Source: Cognatilysobacter tabacisoli
GTDB taxonomy: Bacteria > Pseudomonadota > Gammaproteobacteria > Xanthomonadales > Xanthomonadaceae
NCBI RefSeq assembly: GCF_003586305.1
Contig: NZ_QXJI01000001.1
Coordinates: 992,001 to 1,056,000, forward strand
Length of the DNA: 64,000 nucleotides
Reading direction: 5' to 3'
Position numbers and translations under genes: made by a program. Of the stretch, positions 33,837-42,832 are shown piece by piece (position 1 is the stretch's first letter; every line of letters begins with the position of its first letter). The notes below the pieces were generated by a model. It worked only from the letters and a program-made list of their open reading frames with translations. It did no database searches and had not been told where the DNA came from.

Positions 33837-34667
33837 TCAGCCCGCAGGCGGCGCCGGGCCCTCCTGGAACATCGCCCGGTACGCGGGCGCGACGTGCGGC
33901 AGCAGCACGGCGGCAGGCACCTCGACCGTCTGCACGCCGTCGGAGTACGGACCCACCTGGTACGGCGCGAACACGAAGCGCAGCGCGACCAGCTTGCCGT
34001 CGGGCGCGACGACCGGCTCGAACTGCGAGAAGTTCGCCGGCGCCGGCTCGGTGCCGGCGTCGATCATCGCCCCGGCGTTCTTGACCACGTCGGCGCGCTC
34101 GGCCGGGTCGAGGTCGTCGGCGTCGACCCGCTGCGACAGCGCCACGTGCAGCTGCTCGCGGACGAAGCGCGCGATCGCCTGCCAACCGGCCGGGTCGGGC
34201 ACCAGGTCCTGCGCCGTCAGCCGACGGTCCTGCGCCGGCAGCCAGACGAAGCGCTCGAGGATCGGCGCGCCGTGCGCGCCGCCGGTGTAGCTGCTGCCGT
34301 CGGCGGCGACCGCGACCAGCGTCGGCGAGTCGAGCACTTCGGTGAAGCTCAGCGACAGGTCGTACGGGGACGCACCCGGCGCGGTGCCGCGTTCCTTGGC
34401 CGCCTCGACCAGCGTGGCGCGCGATCGGTCGGCGAAGGCGCGCAGCTCGTTGGCGAGCTTGGGGTACTTCGCCATCGACGGCGGGTAGCTGATGCCGATG
34501 ACGTAGTCCGGCGTGGTCTCGACCACGTCCTTCAGCTCGACCGTCGCCGGGGCCGGCGTGGGCGCTGCGGGTGCGGTCGCCGGCGGTGCGTCGCCCTCGC
34601 GCCGGCACCCGCTCGACAACAGCGCACCGATCAGCAACGTCGAACCGATCAGCTGTGCGCGCGTCAT
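33837..34667 (-). CDS. DUF3298 domain lipoprotein
   Basis: A 276-residue predicted lipoprotein. The signal ends in LLSSGC, a lipobox with Cys at about residue 21, and is followed by a Pro/Ala-rich linker. The rest matches the DUF4163/DUF3298 (RsiV/PdaC-like) arrangement: a first alpha/beta part, YTGGAHG in the middle, LTAQDLVPDPAGWQAIARFVREQL, and VRFVFAPYQVGPYSDGVQTVEVP near the end. The function is not known. The start at 34667 was chosen for the signal; 20 upstream codons in frame add no feature. It precedes cfa with a 66-bp gap. Confidence 0.85.
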   Translation of the reverse strand: MTRAQLIGSTLLIGALLSSGCRREGDAPPATAPAAPTPAPATVELKDVVETTPDYVIGISYPPSMAKYPKLANELRAFADRSRATLVEAAKERGTAPGASPYDLSLSFTEVLDSPTLVAVAADGSSYTGGAHGAPILERFVWLPAQDRRLTAQDLVPDPAGWQAIARFVREQLHVALSQRVDADDLDPAERADVVKNAGAMIDAGTEPAPANFSQFEPVVAPDGKLVALRFVFAPYQVGPYSDGVQTVEVPAAVLLPHVAPAYRAMFQEGPAPPAG

Positions 34668-34827
34668 GGGTGTCCTGCCCTGGAGTCGTTGGGCCGCCAG
34701 TATCGCGGGTCGGCGTGATGCCGGCATGCATGGGACGGTGGCGCCGCGCGCAGCAAAGGCCGACCGCGGCCACGCGGGCCACTCGGCATCGCGATCGGCA
34801 GCGCCGATGGCCGCGGCCCGGCGCGGC

Positions 34828-37323
34828 TCAGGCCGACGCGAGCGCGCGCGCCAGCTGGTCGAGGTCGAACGGCTTGGTCAGGATCGTCCCGACGGCGCCG
34901 CGCTCGTGCAGCACGTCGCGGTCGTGCCCGGAAGCGAACACCACCCGGCGAATTCGCCCCTCCGCGCCGAGCCGTTCGGCCAGCTCGATGCCGGAGTACT
35001 TCGGCAGCTCGACGTCGGTGACCAGGACGTCCCACTCGTCGGCGTGGGCGCGCGCGAGCGCGACGTCCGGATCGCCAACCGATGCGTAGCGGTGCCCCAG
35101 CAGCGCCAGCATCTCTTCCATCAGGTAGCGCTCGTCGGGCGAGTCGTCGACATACAGCACCCGCAGCGGCGACGACGCCGCGGGTCCGCGCAGCGCCGCC
35201 TCGCGCTGGGCCAGCAGCCCGTGCACGCGGCGGGCCAGGTCGTCGGCGTCGTACGGCTTGTCGATGAGCTCCACCGCCCCGTCGAGCGCGCCGCTGCGCG
35301 CGAGCAGGTCGCCCGCGTACCCCGAGGTGTAGAGGACCGCGAGGTGCGGCACGTGCTCGCGCGCCAGTCGGACGAGTTCGGGCGCTCGCATGCGCCCGGG
35401 CATCACCACGTCCGTGAACAGCAGGTCCGGGGCGATGCCCGAATCGATCATCGTCCACGCGGTCGCCGCGTCGGGCGCCTGCATCACCGCGTAGCCGAGC
35501 GACTCGAGGATGCTGACCGACACCGCCGCCACCGCAGGGTCGTCTTCGACGACCAGGATGCGCTCACCGTGCCCGCGCAAGGCGGGCGCCGGCGCCTCGA
35601 CCGCCGCGGGGACAGTCTTGTCGGTCGCCGGCAGGTACATCGACACCGTGGTGCCGCCGCCGGGCTCGCTGTCGACCTCGATGTGGCCGCCGCTCTGCTG
35701 CACGAAGCCGTAGACCATCGGCAGGCCGAGCCCGCTGCCCTTGCCGACCGACTTGGTAGTGAAGAACGGCTCGTAGATGCGCGATAGCACGTCCGGCCCC
35801 ATCCCGACGCCCTCGTCGCGCACGCGAACCCGCACGTAGCGCTCGTGCCCGCGGCCGAACGCGTCGCCGTCGACGAGATCGCAGTCGATGCTCACCGTGC
35901 CGCCGGCCGGCATCGCGTCGCGCGCGTTGATCGCCAGGTTCAGCAGCGCGTTGTCGAACTGGTGGGCGTCGGCGTCGACGCAGTACAGGCCTTCGCCGAC
36001 GTTCCACGCCAGCCCGATGTCGACGCCTTCGGCCAGCGCGCGCTCGAGGATGTCGCGCAGCCCGAGCAGGTGCGCACCGACGTCGAACACCTCGGTGTGC
36101 AGCGGGTGCCGGCGCGCGAACGTCAGCAGCTGCGAGGCCAGCTTGGCGCCGCGGCGCACCGCCGCCGACGCCGAGCGTGCGCGTTCGGCCGCGTCCGGCG
36201 GCAGCCCGGGTGCGGCCTGCAGCAGGCTCAGGTTGGCGCTGATGACCTGCAGCAGGTTGTTGAAGTCATGCGCGATGCCGCCGGTCAGCTGGCCGATGGC
36301 CTCGAGCTTCTGCGCCTGCAGCAGCGCGCTCTCGGCCGCCCGCCGCTCCTGCTCGCTGGCCTCGAGCGCGCGCGTGCGCTCCTCGACCAGCTCGGCCAGG
36401 CCGGCGTGGTAGCGGGCGAGTTCGGCCTGCGCCGCCGCCTGCTCGGTGATGTCGTTGCCCTGCACGAGGATGCCGGACACCTGCCCGTCGGCGTCGCGCA
36501 CCGGCTGGTAGACGAAGTCCAGCACCACCTCGGCGAACTCGCCCGGTGCCGTCTCCAGCGCCAGGCGCACGCCGCGGCCGACGAAGGGCTCGCCGGTCGA
36601 ATAGACGCGGTCGAGCAGCGCCAGGAAGCCCTGCGCGGCGATCTCCGGCACGACCTCGGAAACGCGCCGGCCGACGAACAGGCGCGGGCCGACGATGCGC
36701 TGGTATTCGCGGTTGAACAGCGTGTAGACGTGCTCGGGCCCGTGCAGGTAGGCCATGAAGCCCGGCGCCTGGTCGAACAGCTTCAGCAGCTCGGTGCGCT
36801 GGCGCTCCAGCTCCAGGTTGGTGTCGTGCATCCGGCGGGCACGGCCGAACACGCTGCCCTCCATCTTCTCGCGCGCCAGCGGCGACGGCGCCCGCGCGCT
36901 CTCGAGCTCCTGCTTGAGGTACTGCAGCTCGGTGACGTCCATCGTGTTCTGCAGCACGTGCGTCACCTGCCCGGACGCATCGCGCAGCGGCGTATTGGTG
37001 GCCGTCCAGAAGCGCTCCTCGATGACCACGCCGTCGGCGGTCTGGACCGGGATCGCGTAGCGGATCAGCTCGAGCACGTCGGTCTCGCCGTCGTCGAGTG
37101 CGCGGCGCAGCGAGCGCTGCAGCCGGCACACGGCCTCGTTGCCCTCGGGGCTGCCGTCGCCCGGGAACGCGTCGAACACCCGCACCCCGACCAGATCGGC
37201 GCGCGCGCAGCCGACCACTGCCAGGTAGGCGTCGTTCATTTCGACGAACCGCAGGTCGCGGTCGAGCACCATGTAGGGGTTCGGCGATCGCGCGAACACC
37301 TGTTGCCAGTCCAGACCGCTCAC
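34828..37323 (-). CDS. Hybrid histidine kinase (PAS-PAS-HisKA-HATPase-REC-REC)
   Basis: An 831-residue soluble signalling protein with no membrane segment. PAS domains at about 8-130 and 185-300 are followed by a coiled coil (about 300-345). The dimerisation domain has the phosphorylated His352 in GGIAHDFNN, and the ATPase domain is at about 450-575 (NLAINARDAMP, GKGSGLGLPMVYGF). Two receiver domains follow, with phosphoryl-acceptor Asp638 (LLFTDVVMPG) and Asp770 (LVTDVELPKYSG). The start is a GTG at 37323 with TGGAG about 8 bp upstream. No DNA-binding output or response-regulator gene is adjacent, so the partner is unknown. A PAS-sensed internal signal is likely. Confidence 0.93.
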   Translation of the reverse strand: MSGLDWQQVFARSPNPYMVLDRDLRFVEMNDAYLAVVGCARADLVGVRVFDAFPGDGSPEGNEAVCRLQRSLRRALDDGETDVLELIRYAIPVQTADGVVIEERFWTATNTPLRDASGQVTHVLQNTMDVTELQYLKQELESARAPSPLAREKMEGSVFGRARRMHDTNLELERQRTELLKLFDQAPGFMAYLHGPEHVYTLFNREYQRIVGPRLFVGRRVSEVVPEIAAQGFLALLDRVYSTGEPFVGRGVRLALETAPGEFAEVVLDFVYQPVRDADGQVSGILVQGNDITEQAAAQAELARYHAGLAELVEERTRALEASEQERRAAESALLQAQKLEAIGQLTGGIAHDFNNLLQVISANLSLLQAAPGLPPDAAERARSASAAVRRGAKLASQLLTFARRHPLHTEVFDVGAHLLGLRDILERALAEGVDIGLAWNVGEGLYCVDADAHQFDNALLNLAINARDAMPAGGTVSIDCDLVDGDAFGRGHERYVRVRVRDEGVGMGPDVLSRIYEPFFTTKSVGKGSGLGLPMVYGFVQQSGGHIEVDSEPGGGTTVSMYLPATDKTVPAAVEAPAPALRGHGERILVVEDDPAVAAVSVSILESLGYAVMQAPDAATAWTMIDSGIAPDLLFTDVVMPGRMRAPELVRLAREHVPHLAVLYTSGYAGDLLARSGALDGAVELIDKPYDADDLARRVHGLLAQREAALRGPAASSPLRVLYVDDSPDERYLMEEMLALLGHRYASVGDPDVALARAHADEWDVLVTDVELPKYSGIELAERLGAEGRIRRVVFASGHDRDVLHERGAVGTILTKPFDLDQLARALASA

Positions 37324-37434
37324 GACGCACTCCAGCGTGCCTGCCCGGCCCCGTCGGCCCCGTTCAAGGATGTCAGCAACAGGTGCAGGATTCGTGAATC
37401 CCGGTGCGGCCGGGCGCGTTTCGCGGACCGCCGG

Positions 37435-38148
37435 TCAAAACTCCGTGCGCTGCGGCAGCAGCCCGCGCAGCTCCGCATCCGTGAGGTTCCGCCACTGCCC
37501 GATCTTCAGGTGCCCGAGCTTGACGTTGCCGATGCGCACGCGCACCAGCGTCTTGACCCGGTAGCCGAAGTGCGCCGCCATCAGCCGGATCTGCCGGTTC
37601 AGGCCCTGCACGATCGTGATCCGGAAGCCGAACTTGCCGAGCCGACCGGTCTTGCACGGCAGCGTGGTCTCGCCGTGCACCGGCACGCCGCGGGCCATGC
37701 CGCGCAGGAACTCGTCGGTCACCGCGTGGTTGACCGCGACCAGGTACTCCTTCTCCAGCTTGTTCTCGGCGCGCAGGATCTCGTTGACGATGTCGCCGTT
37801 GCTGGTCAGCAGGATCAGGCCCTCGGAATCCTTGTCCAGCCGACCGATCGGGAAGATCCGCTTCTCGTGGCCGACGAAGTCGACGATGTTGTCCTTGACC
37901 CCGGACTCGGTCGTGCAGGTGACGCCGACCGGCTTGTTCAGCGCGATGTAGACGTGCTTGCGCTGCCCCTTGGCGGCCGTGCGTACCTCCAGCTTCTGGC
38001 CGTCGACCAGCACCGTGTCGCCGTCGCCGACCTCCGCGCCGATGCGCGCGCGCACGCCGTTGACGGTGACCCGGCCCTCGGCGACCAGCCGGTCGGCCTC
38101 GCGGCGCGAGCAGAAGCCGGTGTCGCTGATGTGCTTGTTCAGGCGCAT
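37435..38148 (-). CDS. rluF: 23S rRNA pseudouridine synthase RluF-type
   Basis: A 237-residue RsuA/RluB-family enzyme. The N-terminal S4 RNA-binding domain (about 1-60, with [20 protein letters not shown]) is followed by the catalytic domain. The domain has the family motif [14 protein letters not shown] (catalytic Asp105), [26 protein letters not shown] and [17 protein letters not shown] and the short C-terminus match RluF, which modifies U2604 of 23S rRNA, better than RluB or RluE. The start at 38148 fits relatives; a longer frame from 38196 adds a Pro-rich stretch. Confidence 0.9.
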   Translation of the reverse strand: MRLNKHISDTGFCSRREADRLVAEGRVTVNGVRARIGAEVGDGDTVLVDGQKLEVRTAAKGQRKHVYIALNKPVGVTCTTESGVKDNIVDFVGHEKRIFPIGRLDKDSEGLILLTSNGDIVNEILRAENKLEKEYLVAVNHAVTDEFLRGMARGVPVHGETTLPCKTGRLGKFGFRITIVQGLNRQIRLMAAHFGYRVKTLVRVRIGNVKLGHLKIGQWRNLTDAELRGLLPQRTEF

Positions 38149-38263
38149 GCCGTTCGGGCTCGCTGGGGGCGGCGTGGGGGGCGCGCATGCTGGCACAAAG
38201 CCGCTGCCCGCGCACGGCCGTGCCCGACCGGCGGGCGACGAAGCTGCCGCGCCGCGTCGCTTT

Positions 38264-38542
38264 TCAGCCGAGCAGGTCGGTCACTTCCGGGTGGCGCTCG
38301 ACCCACGCGGCCGCGTACGAGCAGGCCGGCCGCACCTTGAGCCCGGCCGATCGGGCATGCGCGAAGGCCGCCTCGACCAGGCGCGAGGCGATGCCGCGGC
38401 CGCCAATGGCCTCGGGCACGCCGGTGTGGGTGATCGTCAGGGTGTCGCCATGCAGTTGGTACTCGAGCTCGGCGCGGTGGCCGTCGAGCTCCACGGTGAA
38501 GCGCCGGGCAGCGGCGTCGTGGGCAATCGCGGATTCGGTCAT
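38264..38542 (-). CDS. Small GNAT-type N-acetyltransferase
   Basis: A 92-residue YjdJ/YidJ-type acetyltransferase, the short GNAT form (COG2388). It contains the acetyl-CoA segment [23 protein letters not shown] and ends [19 protein letters not shown], both characteristic. CGGAGCCCGCC precedes the ATG, supporting the start at 38542. The substrate is unknown. It lies 115 bp upstream of rluF on the same strand. Confidence 0.88.
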   Translation of the reverse strand: MTESAIAHDAAARRFTVELDGHRAELEYQLHGDTLTITHTGVPEAIGGRGIASRLVEAAFAHARSAGLKVRPACSYAAAWVERHPEVTDLLG

Positions 38543-38718
38543 GGCGGGCTCCGGGCAGGTCAGTCGGGCGGGTCGAGGCAGTATCGCCAGCGCGGCGATC
38601 AAGGGCCGATGACGGACGCGCCGCCGCGCCGGGGCGGTGACGCAATCGCCCCTGGCCGGCGGCCAGAAGCCGATGGGGGATCCCCTCCCCCGCCGTCGGG
38701 CGGGGCGCGCGGTCCGGG

Positions 38719-38734
38719 TGGCACGGTCCCTGCG
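38719..38734 (+). promoter_or_regulatory. Candidate sigma-54 (RpoN) promoter
   Basis: TGGCACGGTCCCTGCG matches the consensus TGGCACG-N4-TTGC with one change. The invariant GG (38720-38721) and GC (38732-38733) are separated by 10 bp. Transcription would start near 38744, just before the GGGGAACGGAG ribosome-binding region of the 63-codon gene at 38768. No enhancer-binding-protein site was recognised upstream. Confidence 0.6.
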
Positions 38735-38767
38735 TTGGACCTCTTACCAGGGGAACGGAGCACGTCC

Positions 38768-38959
38768 ATGCAGCAGATCCCTCGCCTGCCGGCCGACTCG
38801 GCCAGCGACGATTTCCTGATCCACCGCCTGTACGAACTGGCCATGGCCGGGGGCGACGGCAGCAGCGAATGGCAGCGCCTCGACGAGGTGGTCTACACCC
38901 GCCTGATCGACGCCTACGGCTGCGAAGCGCCGGACCTGCGACCGCGCCTGGTGGCCTGA
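38768..38959 (+). CDS. Conserved-looking small protein, function unknown
   Basis: A 63-residue protein with no signal or membrane segment and an amphipathic helical centre (FLIHRLYELAMAGGDG, then WQRLDEVVYTRLIDAYG). It is supported by a GGAG sequence upstream of the ATG and by the sigma-54-like promoter at 38719, spaced correctly. The longer open frame through this region is a shadow of the minus-strand genes. The ORF is convergent with the rhomboid gene. The acidic, compact composition suggests a soluble small regulator or adaptor, but no family is recognised. Confidence 0.72.
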   Translation: MQQIPRLPADSASDDFLIHRLYELAMAGGDGSSEWQRLDEVVYTRLIDAYGCEAPDLRPRLVA

Positions 38960-38996
38960 CCCGCGGCGGGCGGCCCGGCCCGCCGCCCGGCCGTCG

Positions 38997-39599
38997 TCAG
39001 AACGACGGCGACATCAGCCGCTGCAGGAACACGCCGGCGATGCGCGGCTCCATCAGCAGCATGAACAGCACACCGTAGATCGCGCCCGACAGGTGCGCGC
39101 TGTGGTTGGTGTTGTCCGTGCCCTTGCGGTCCATCCAGAACGAATAGCCGACATAGAACACGCCGTAGAGGATCGCCGGCACCGGCAGGAAGAAGATGAA
39201 GATCAGCGACCACGGGTTGATCAGGATGAAGGCGAACAGCACCGCCGACACCGCACCGGAGGCGCCCAGGCTCCGGTAGCGCGCATCGTGCCGATGGCGC
39301 AGGTAGGTGGGCAGGATCGCGATCACGATCGCCGACAGGTAGAACGCGATGAAGCCGATCGGCCCGATCAGCTCGGTGATCACCTGCTCGGCGAACCGGC
39401 CGAAGAAGAACAGCGTGATCATGTTGAACAGCAGGTGCTGCCAGTCGGCATGGATGAAGCCGTGCGTCAGCAGCCGGTCGAACTGCTTCTTCCGGTCGAT
39501 CGCGGGCGGCCACAGGATCAGGCGATCGAGCAGGCGCGGCCGCTCGAAGGCCAGCCACGACACCAGCACGGTGATCGCGATCAGGGCGTAGGTCAGCAT
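38997..39599 (-). CDS. Rhomboid-family intramembrane serine protease
   Basis: A 200-residue protein with six predicted membrane helices. The catalytic Ser114 lies in LGASGAVSAV (the GxSG motif). His169 in NTNHSAHLSGAIYG is the partner, and HADWQHLLFNM early in the protein is also conserved. Such enzymes cut membrane proteins inside the bilayer. The ATG at 39599 starts the first helix directly. The next gene upstream on the strand is the peptide transporter, 115 bp away. Confidence 0.92.
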   Translation of the reverse strand: MLTYALIAITVLVSWLAFERPRLLDRLILWPPAIDRKKQFDRLLTHGFIHADWQHLLFNMITLFFFGRFAEQVITELIGPIGFIAFYLSAIVIAILPTYLRHRHDARYRSLGASGAVSAVLFAFILINPWSLIFIFFLPVPAILYGVFYVGYSFWMDRKGTDNTNHSAHLSGAIYGVLFMLLMEPRIAGVFLQRLMSPSF

Positions 39600-39714
39600 G
39601 CGGCAGGCTCTCCGGGTCGTGCGTTGGCGCGCGGCAGGCGAGCCGGCGCGCGGATGCCGACCGGCGCCGCGCCATCAGGCGCGGCGCGCAGGTCGTCGGG
39701 TCTCGTGGCTGCGA

Positions 39715-41280
39715 TCACGCCGGCCGGTAGTGGTCCTGCATCGGGTAGCGCCGCGCGTACAGCGCGAACACCAGCGCCGCCAGCAGCGCGAAGCCGGCGA
39801 AGAAGAACATCAGGAACGCGGTCTCGCTCAGTCCGGTCAGGCCGATCTGCGACGTGACCACCTCGTTGCGTACCGCGGCGTTGCTCAGCAGCACCCACAG
39901 GTTGCCGATCGTCACCGACAGCATCCAGAAGCTCATGATGCTGCCCTTCATCGACGGCGGCGCCTGGCTGTAGGCGAACTCGAGACCGGTCGCCGACACC
40001 AGCACCTCGCCGAAGGTCAGCAGCGCGTACGGCAGCACCTGCCAGACGATCGTCACCGGGTCGCCGCCGTCGATCGCCAGCTGCAGCATTCCCGCGACGA
40101 TCCACGCCAGCCCCGAGAACGCGATGCCCGCGCCCATGCGGCGCAGCGCGGTCGGCTGGAAGCCCATGCGCCGCAGCGCCGGGTACAGCACCAGGTTGTT
40201 GAACGGGATGATCAGCATCACCAGCGCCGGGTTCAGCGCCTGCATCTGCGCCGACTGGAACCACGAGGGCTTGGTCATCAGCTCGCCCTGCAGCACCCAG
40301 GTCGAGGCCTTCTGGTCGAACAGCGACCAGAACGGCGTGACCAGCGCGAACACGATCAGGATCCGCAGCACTGCGCGCACGCCGTCGACGGCTTCGTCCG
40401 GGTGCAGGCCGCGCGCGCGCTCGAGCTGCATCGACGTGCCCAGGCCGCCGAACGCCAGCAGGAACACGATCGCCAGGCAGAACGCCGACACGAAGCCGAG
40501 CTTGCCGATGAACCCGAACGCCACCAGCGACAGCACGATGCCGAGCGCGGCGACCCACAGGCCGGGACGCCCGGCGCCCGGCCGCTGCGCGAGCAGCGCG
40601 CTGCGCGAGACGTTGAGGAACGAATGCGGGTTCGGCGGCGACGGCGGCAGGTGCACGTACTTGCGGCGGCCGGCCCAGAAGATCACCAGCGCGATGAACA
40701 TCAGCAGGCCGGGGATGCCGAACGCCACCGACGGGCCGTAGTTCTTCAGGAACACCGGCATCAGCAGCGACGCGAAGAAGCTGCCGAAATTGATCGTCCA
40801 GTAGAACGCGTCGTAGACGACCTTGGCCTTCTGCTCGTTCGACTTGTCGAACTGGTCGCCGACGAACGCCGAGACCAGCGGTTTGATGCCGCCCGAGCCC
40901 AGCGCGATCAGGAACAGGCCGGTGTAGAAGCCGGTGCGGTTGTCCTCGAAGATCGCCAGGAACGCATGGCCGATCACGTAGACGATCGACAGCCAGAAGA
41001 TGGTGTTGTACTTGCCGAAGAACCGGTCGGAGATCCACCCGCCGAGCAGCGGGAAGAAGTACACGCCGATCACGAAGGTGTGGAACACGTCCTTGGCGAT
41101 GCCCTGGCGCTCGGCCTCCGGCGCCATCGACAGGATCACGCTGGTGATCAGGAACGGCACCAGGATGTTGCGCATCCCGTAGAAACTGAACCGCTCGCAG
41201 GCCTCGTTGCCGATGATGTAGGGGATCTGCCGGGGCATCGGGCCCTGGCCGGCGGCGGTCGCGGCGGCGGTGGTCGTCAT
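39715..41280 (-). CDS. POT/PTR family proton-dependent oligopeptide transporter
   Basis: A 521-residue major-facilitator transporter importing di- and tripeptides with protons. It has 14 or so helices. The POT signature EACERFSFYGMR (about residues 26-37) carries the conserved ExxER motif, and FYWTINFGSFFASLLMP and TGLEFAYSQAPPSMKGSIMSFWM (the FYxxINxG and SxxxP regions) are also present. AGGACCGCC precedes the ATG at 41280. It would recover peptides released by the exported proteases elsewhere in the window. Confidence 0.94.
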   Translation of the reverse strand: MTTTAAATAAGQGPMPRQIPYIIGNEACERFSFYGMRNILVPFLITSVILSMAPEAERQGIAKDVFHTFVIGVYFFPLLGGWISDRFFGKYNTIFWLSIVYVIGHAFLAIFEDNRTGFYTGLFLIALGSGGIKPLVSAFVGDQFDKSNEQKAKVVYDAFYWTINFGSFFASLLMPVFLKNYGPSVAFGIPGLLMFIALVIFWAGRRKYVHLPPSPPNPHSFLNVSRSALLAQRPGAGRPGLWVAALGIVLSLVAFGFIGKLGFVSAFCLAIVFLLAFGGLGTSMQLERARGLHPDEAVDGVRAVLRILIVFALVTPFWSLFDQKASTWVLQGELMTKPSWFQSAQMQALNPALVMLIIPFNNLVLYPALRRMGFQPTALRRMGAGIAFSGLAWIVAGMLQLAIDGGDPVTIVWQVLPYALLTFGEVLVSATGLEFAYSQAPPSMKGSIMSFWMLSVTIGNLWVLLSNAAVRNEVVTSQIGLTGLSETAFLMFFFAGFALLAALVFALYARRYPMQDHYRPA

Positions 41281-41421
41281 CGTTGGCGGTCCTGCGGGTG
41301 CAAAGCCGCAAGCCTACCCGATCGACCGCGTGCGCGGCTTTATGGACTGGGGCGGACCGGCCGTGCGCCGCCGCACGGGCTGCAGCGCCGTGGCGCGGCG
41401 CTCACTACATCCAGCCGGCGG

Positions 41422-41949
41422 TCAGGGCGCGGCCGGCGCGCGGCTGGCCGGCGCGCGGCTGGCCGGCTCGCGGTAGCGGAACGTCAGCCACAGGCCGACG
41501 GCCGCGGCGTAGCAGAGGTTCGGGATGAACGCGCGGTCGAGCCGTGCGCCCTCGGTCGAGAGCGCGACGAAGTTGGTGTAGGCGGCCTGCGACAGGGTGA
41601 ACGCGGCGACCATCAGCATCAGGCGGATCCACACCGGCTCGCCGAGCCGAAGCGCGAGGATCGTCGCCTCCGACACCAGCACGCCGACCAGGAACGGCAG
41701 CACGCCGCCGATCAGCACCACGTCGACGGTACTGCCCTGCCCGCGCGCGGCCAGCATCAGGTCGGCGAACGTCAGCTGCAGCGGGCGCATCACCAGGAAC
41801 GCCAGCAGCCCGGTGCAGAACGCCATCAGCCGCACGTACTGCTCGGCGCCGCTCGAGCGCGCGATGATCCGCACCGCGATCCAGATCTGGCTGGCGATCG
41901 TCAGCAGGATCAGGGCCTGCTGCAGCACCAGGAACGCATCCCACTCCAT
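41422..41949 (-). CDS. Membrane protein of unknown function
   Basis: A 175-residue protein with about five transmembrane helices, including LILLTIASQIWIAVRII, LLAFLVMRPLQLTFADLML and VVLIGGVLPFLVGVLV. The C-terminal tail REPASRAPASRAPAAP comes from a short tandem DNA repeat (41435-41473). No family is recognised. The start at 41949 is preferred because it opens the first helix, but its Shine-Dalgarno is weak and an ATG at 41985 is possible. It is not close to its neighbours. Confidence 0.68.
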   Translation of the reverse strand: MEWDAFLVLQQALILLTIASQIWIAVRIIARSSGAEQYVRLMAFCTGLLAFLVMRPLQLTFADLMLAARGQGSTVDVVLIGGVLPFLVGVLVSEATILALRLGEPVWIRLMLMVAAFTLSQAAYTNFVALSTEGARLDRAFIPNLCYAAAVGLWLTFRYREPASRAPASRAPAAP

Positions 41950-42042
41950 GTGTGCACCGTGGTTCTTCCGTGACGCCCGCAGCATAGCCGTCGTGGCGCG
42001 CGGCTGCAGGGCGACGGCGCGCTGCGCGCCGTGCTCAGCCGC

Positions 42043-42675
42043 TCAGGCCCACTCGGTCAGGCCTTCGCGCTCGTACAGCGTCTTGAACGACGGCCGCGCC
42101 TTCAGCCGCTGCGCCAGCGCGCCCAGGTGCGTCCATTCGTGCGCCGGCTTCGGCATGCCGCGCGACCAGCGCATCAGCATGACCAGGTAGAAGTCCGCGC
42201 CGCTCAGGCGCTCGCCGAGCAGGTGCGGGCCGTGCGCGGCCAGGTGCGCGTCGAGCCGGTCCCACGCCGCCTCGATGCGCGGGCGCACGTGCTCGCGCGC
42301 GGCGTCGGCCTGCGCGTCGCCGGCCGCTTCGCCCGGGTACCACCAGATCCGGAACAGCGGCTGCACCACATTGGCCAGGTGGAACATCCACTGCAGAAAC
42401 TCGCCGCGCCGCGGGTCGTCGACGGCGGGCGCCAGCCCCGCGTCCGGATGCGACTCGGTCAGCATCATCGCCAGCGCCGCGGCCTCGAAGCGCGGCTGGC
42501 CGTCGACGACCAGCGTCGGCACCACGCCGTTCGGGTTCAGCGCCAGGTACGCGGCGCTTTTCTGCTCACGCGCGGCGGTATCGACCTTGTGCAGCGCGTG
42601 CGGCACGTCGAGCTCGATCAGCAGCCAGTGCACGAGCAGGCTGGCGGCGCCGGGGGCGTAGTACAGGGTGTGCAT
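42043..42675 (-). CDS. Glutathione S-transferase family protein
   Basis: A 210-residue GST. The N-terminal thioredoxin-like half begins LYYAPGAASLLVHWLLIELDVP and contains LNPNGVVPTLVVDG, the conserved cis-Pro region. The C-terminal helical half includes LLGERLSGADFYLVMLMRWS (the N-cap box). The Ser/Ala near the start is typical of bacterial beta/theta types. The ATG at 42675 was chosen by family length. An upstream extension of the frame is a shadow of the M14 gene's promoter region. Confidence 0.9.
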   Translation of the reverse strand: MHTLYYAPGAASLLVHWLLIELDVPHALHKVDTAAREQKSAAYLALNPNGVVPTLVVDGQPRFEAAALAMMLTESHPDAGLAPAVDDPRRGEFLQWMFHLANVVQPLFRIWWYPGEAAGDAQADAAREHVRPRIEAAWDRLDAHLAAHGPHLLGERLSGADFYLVMLMRWSRGMPKPAHEWTHLGALAQRLKARPSFKTLYEREGLTEWA

Positions 42676-42832
42676 GCGGTCGATCCGTAGGCGGTCGGCG
42701 GGGCCGCCACGATGCCAGATCGCGACCGCCGGCCCAATGGCCGCAATCCGCAACCCAGCGTGACGCGTGGGGCGGCAATGGCGCGCAGGGGCTCGGCTAC
42801 CATCGGTGCCCTGTCGATTGCAGGAAGACCCG

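Noticed and set aside
30714-34718. A 1334-codon plus-strand frame
   Set aside because: It is antisense to glpQ, cfa and the DUF3298 gene, all of which are clearly coding with ribosome-binding sites.
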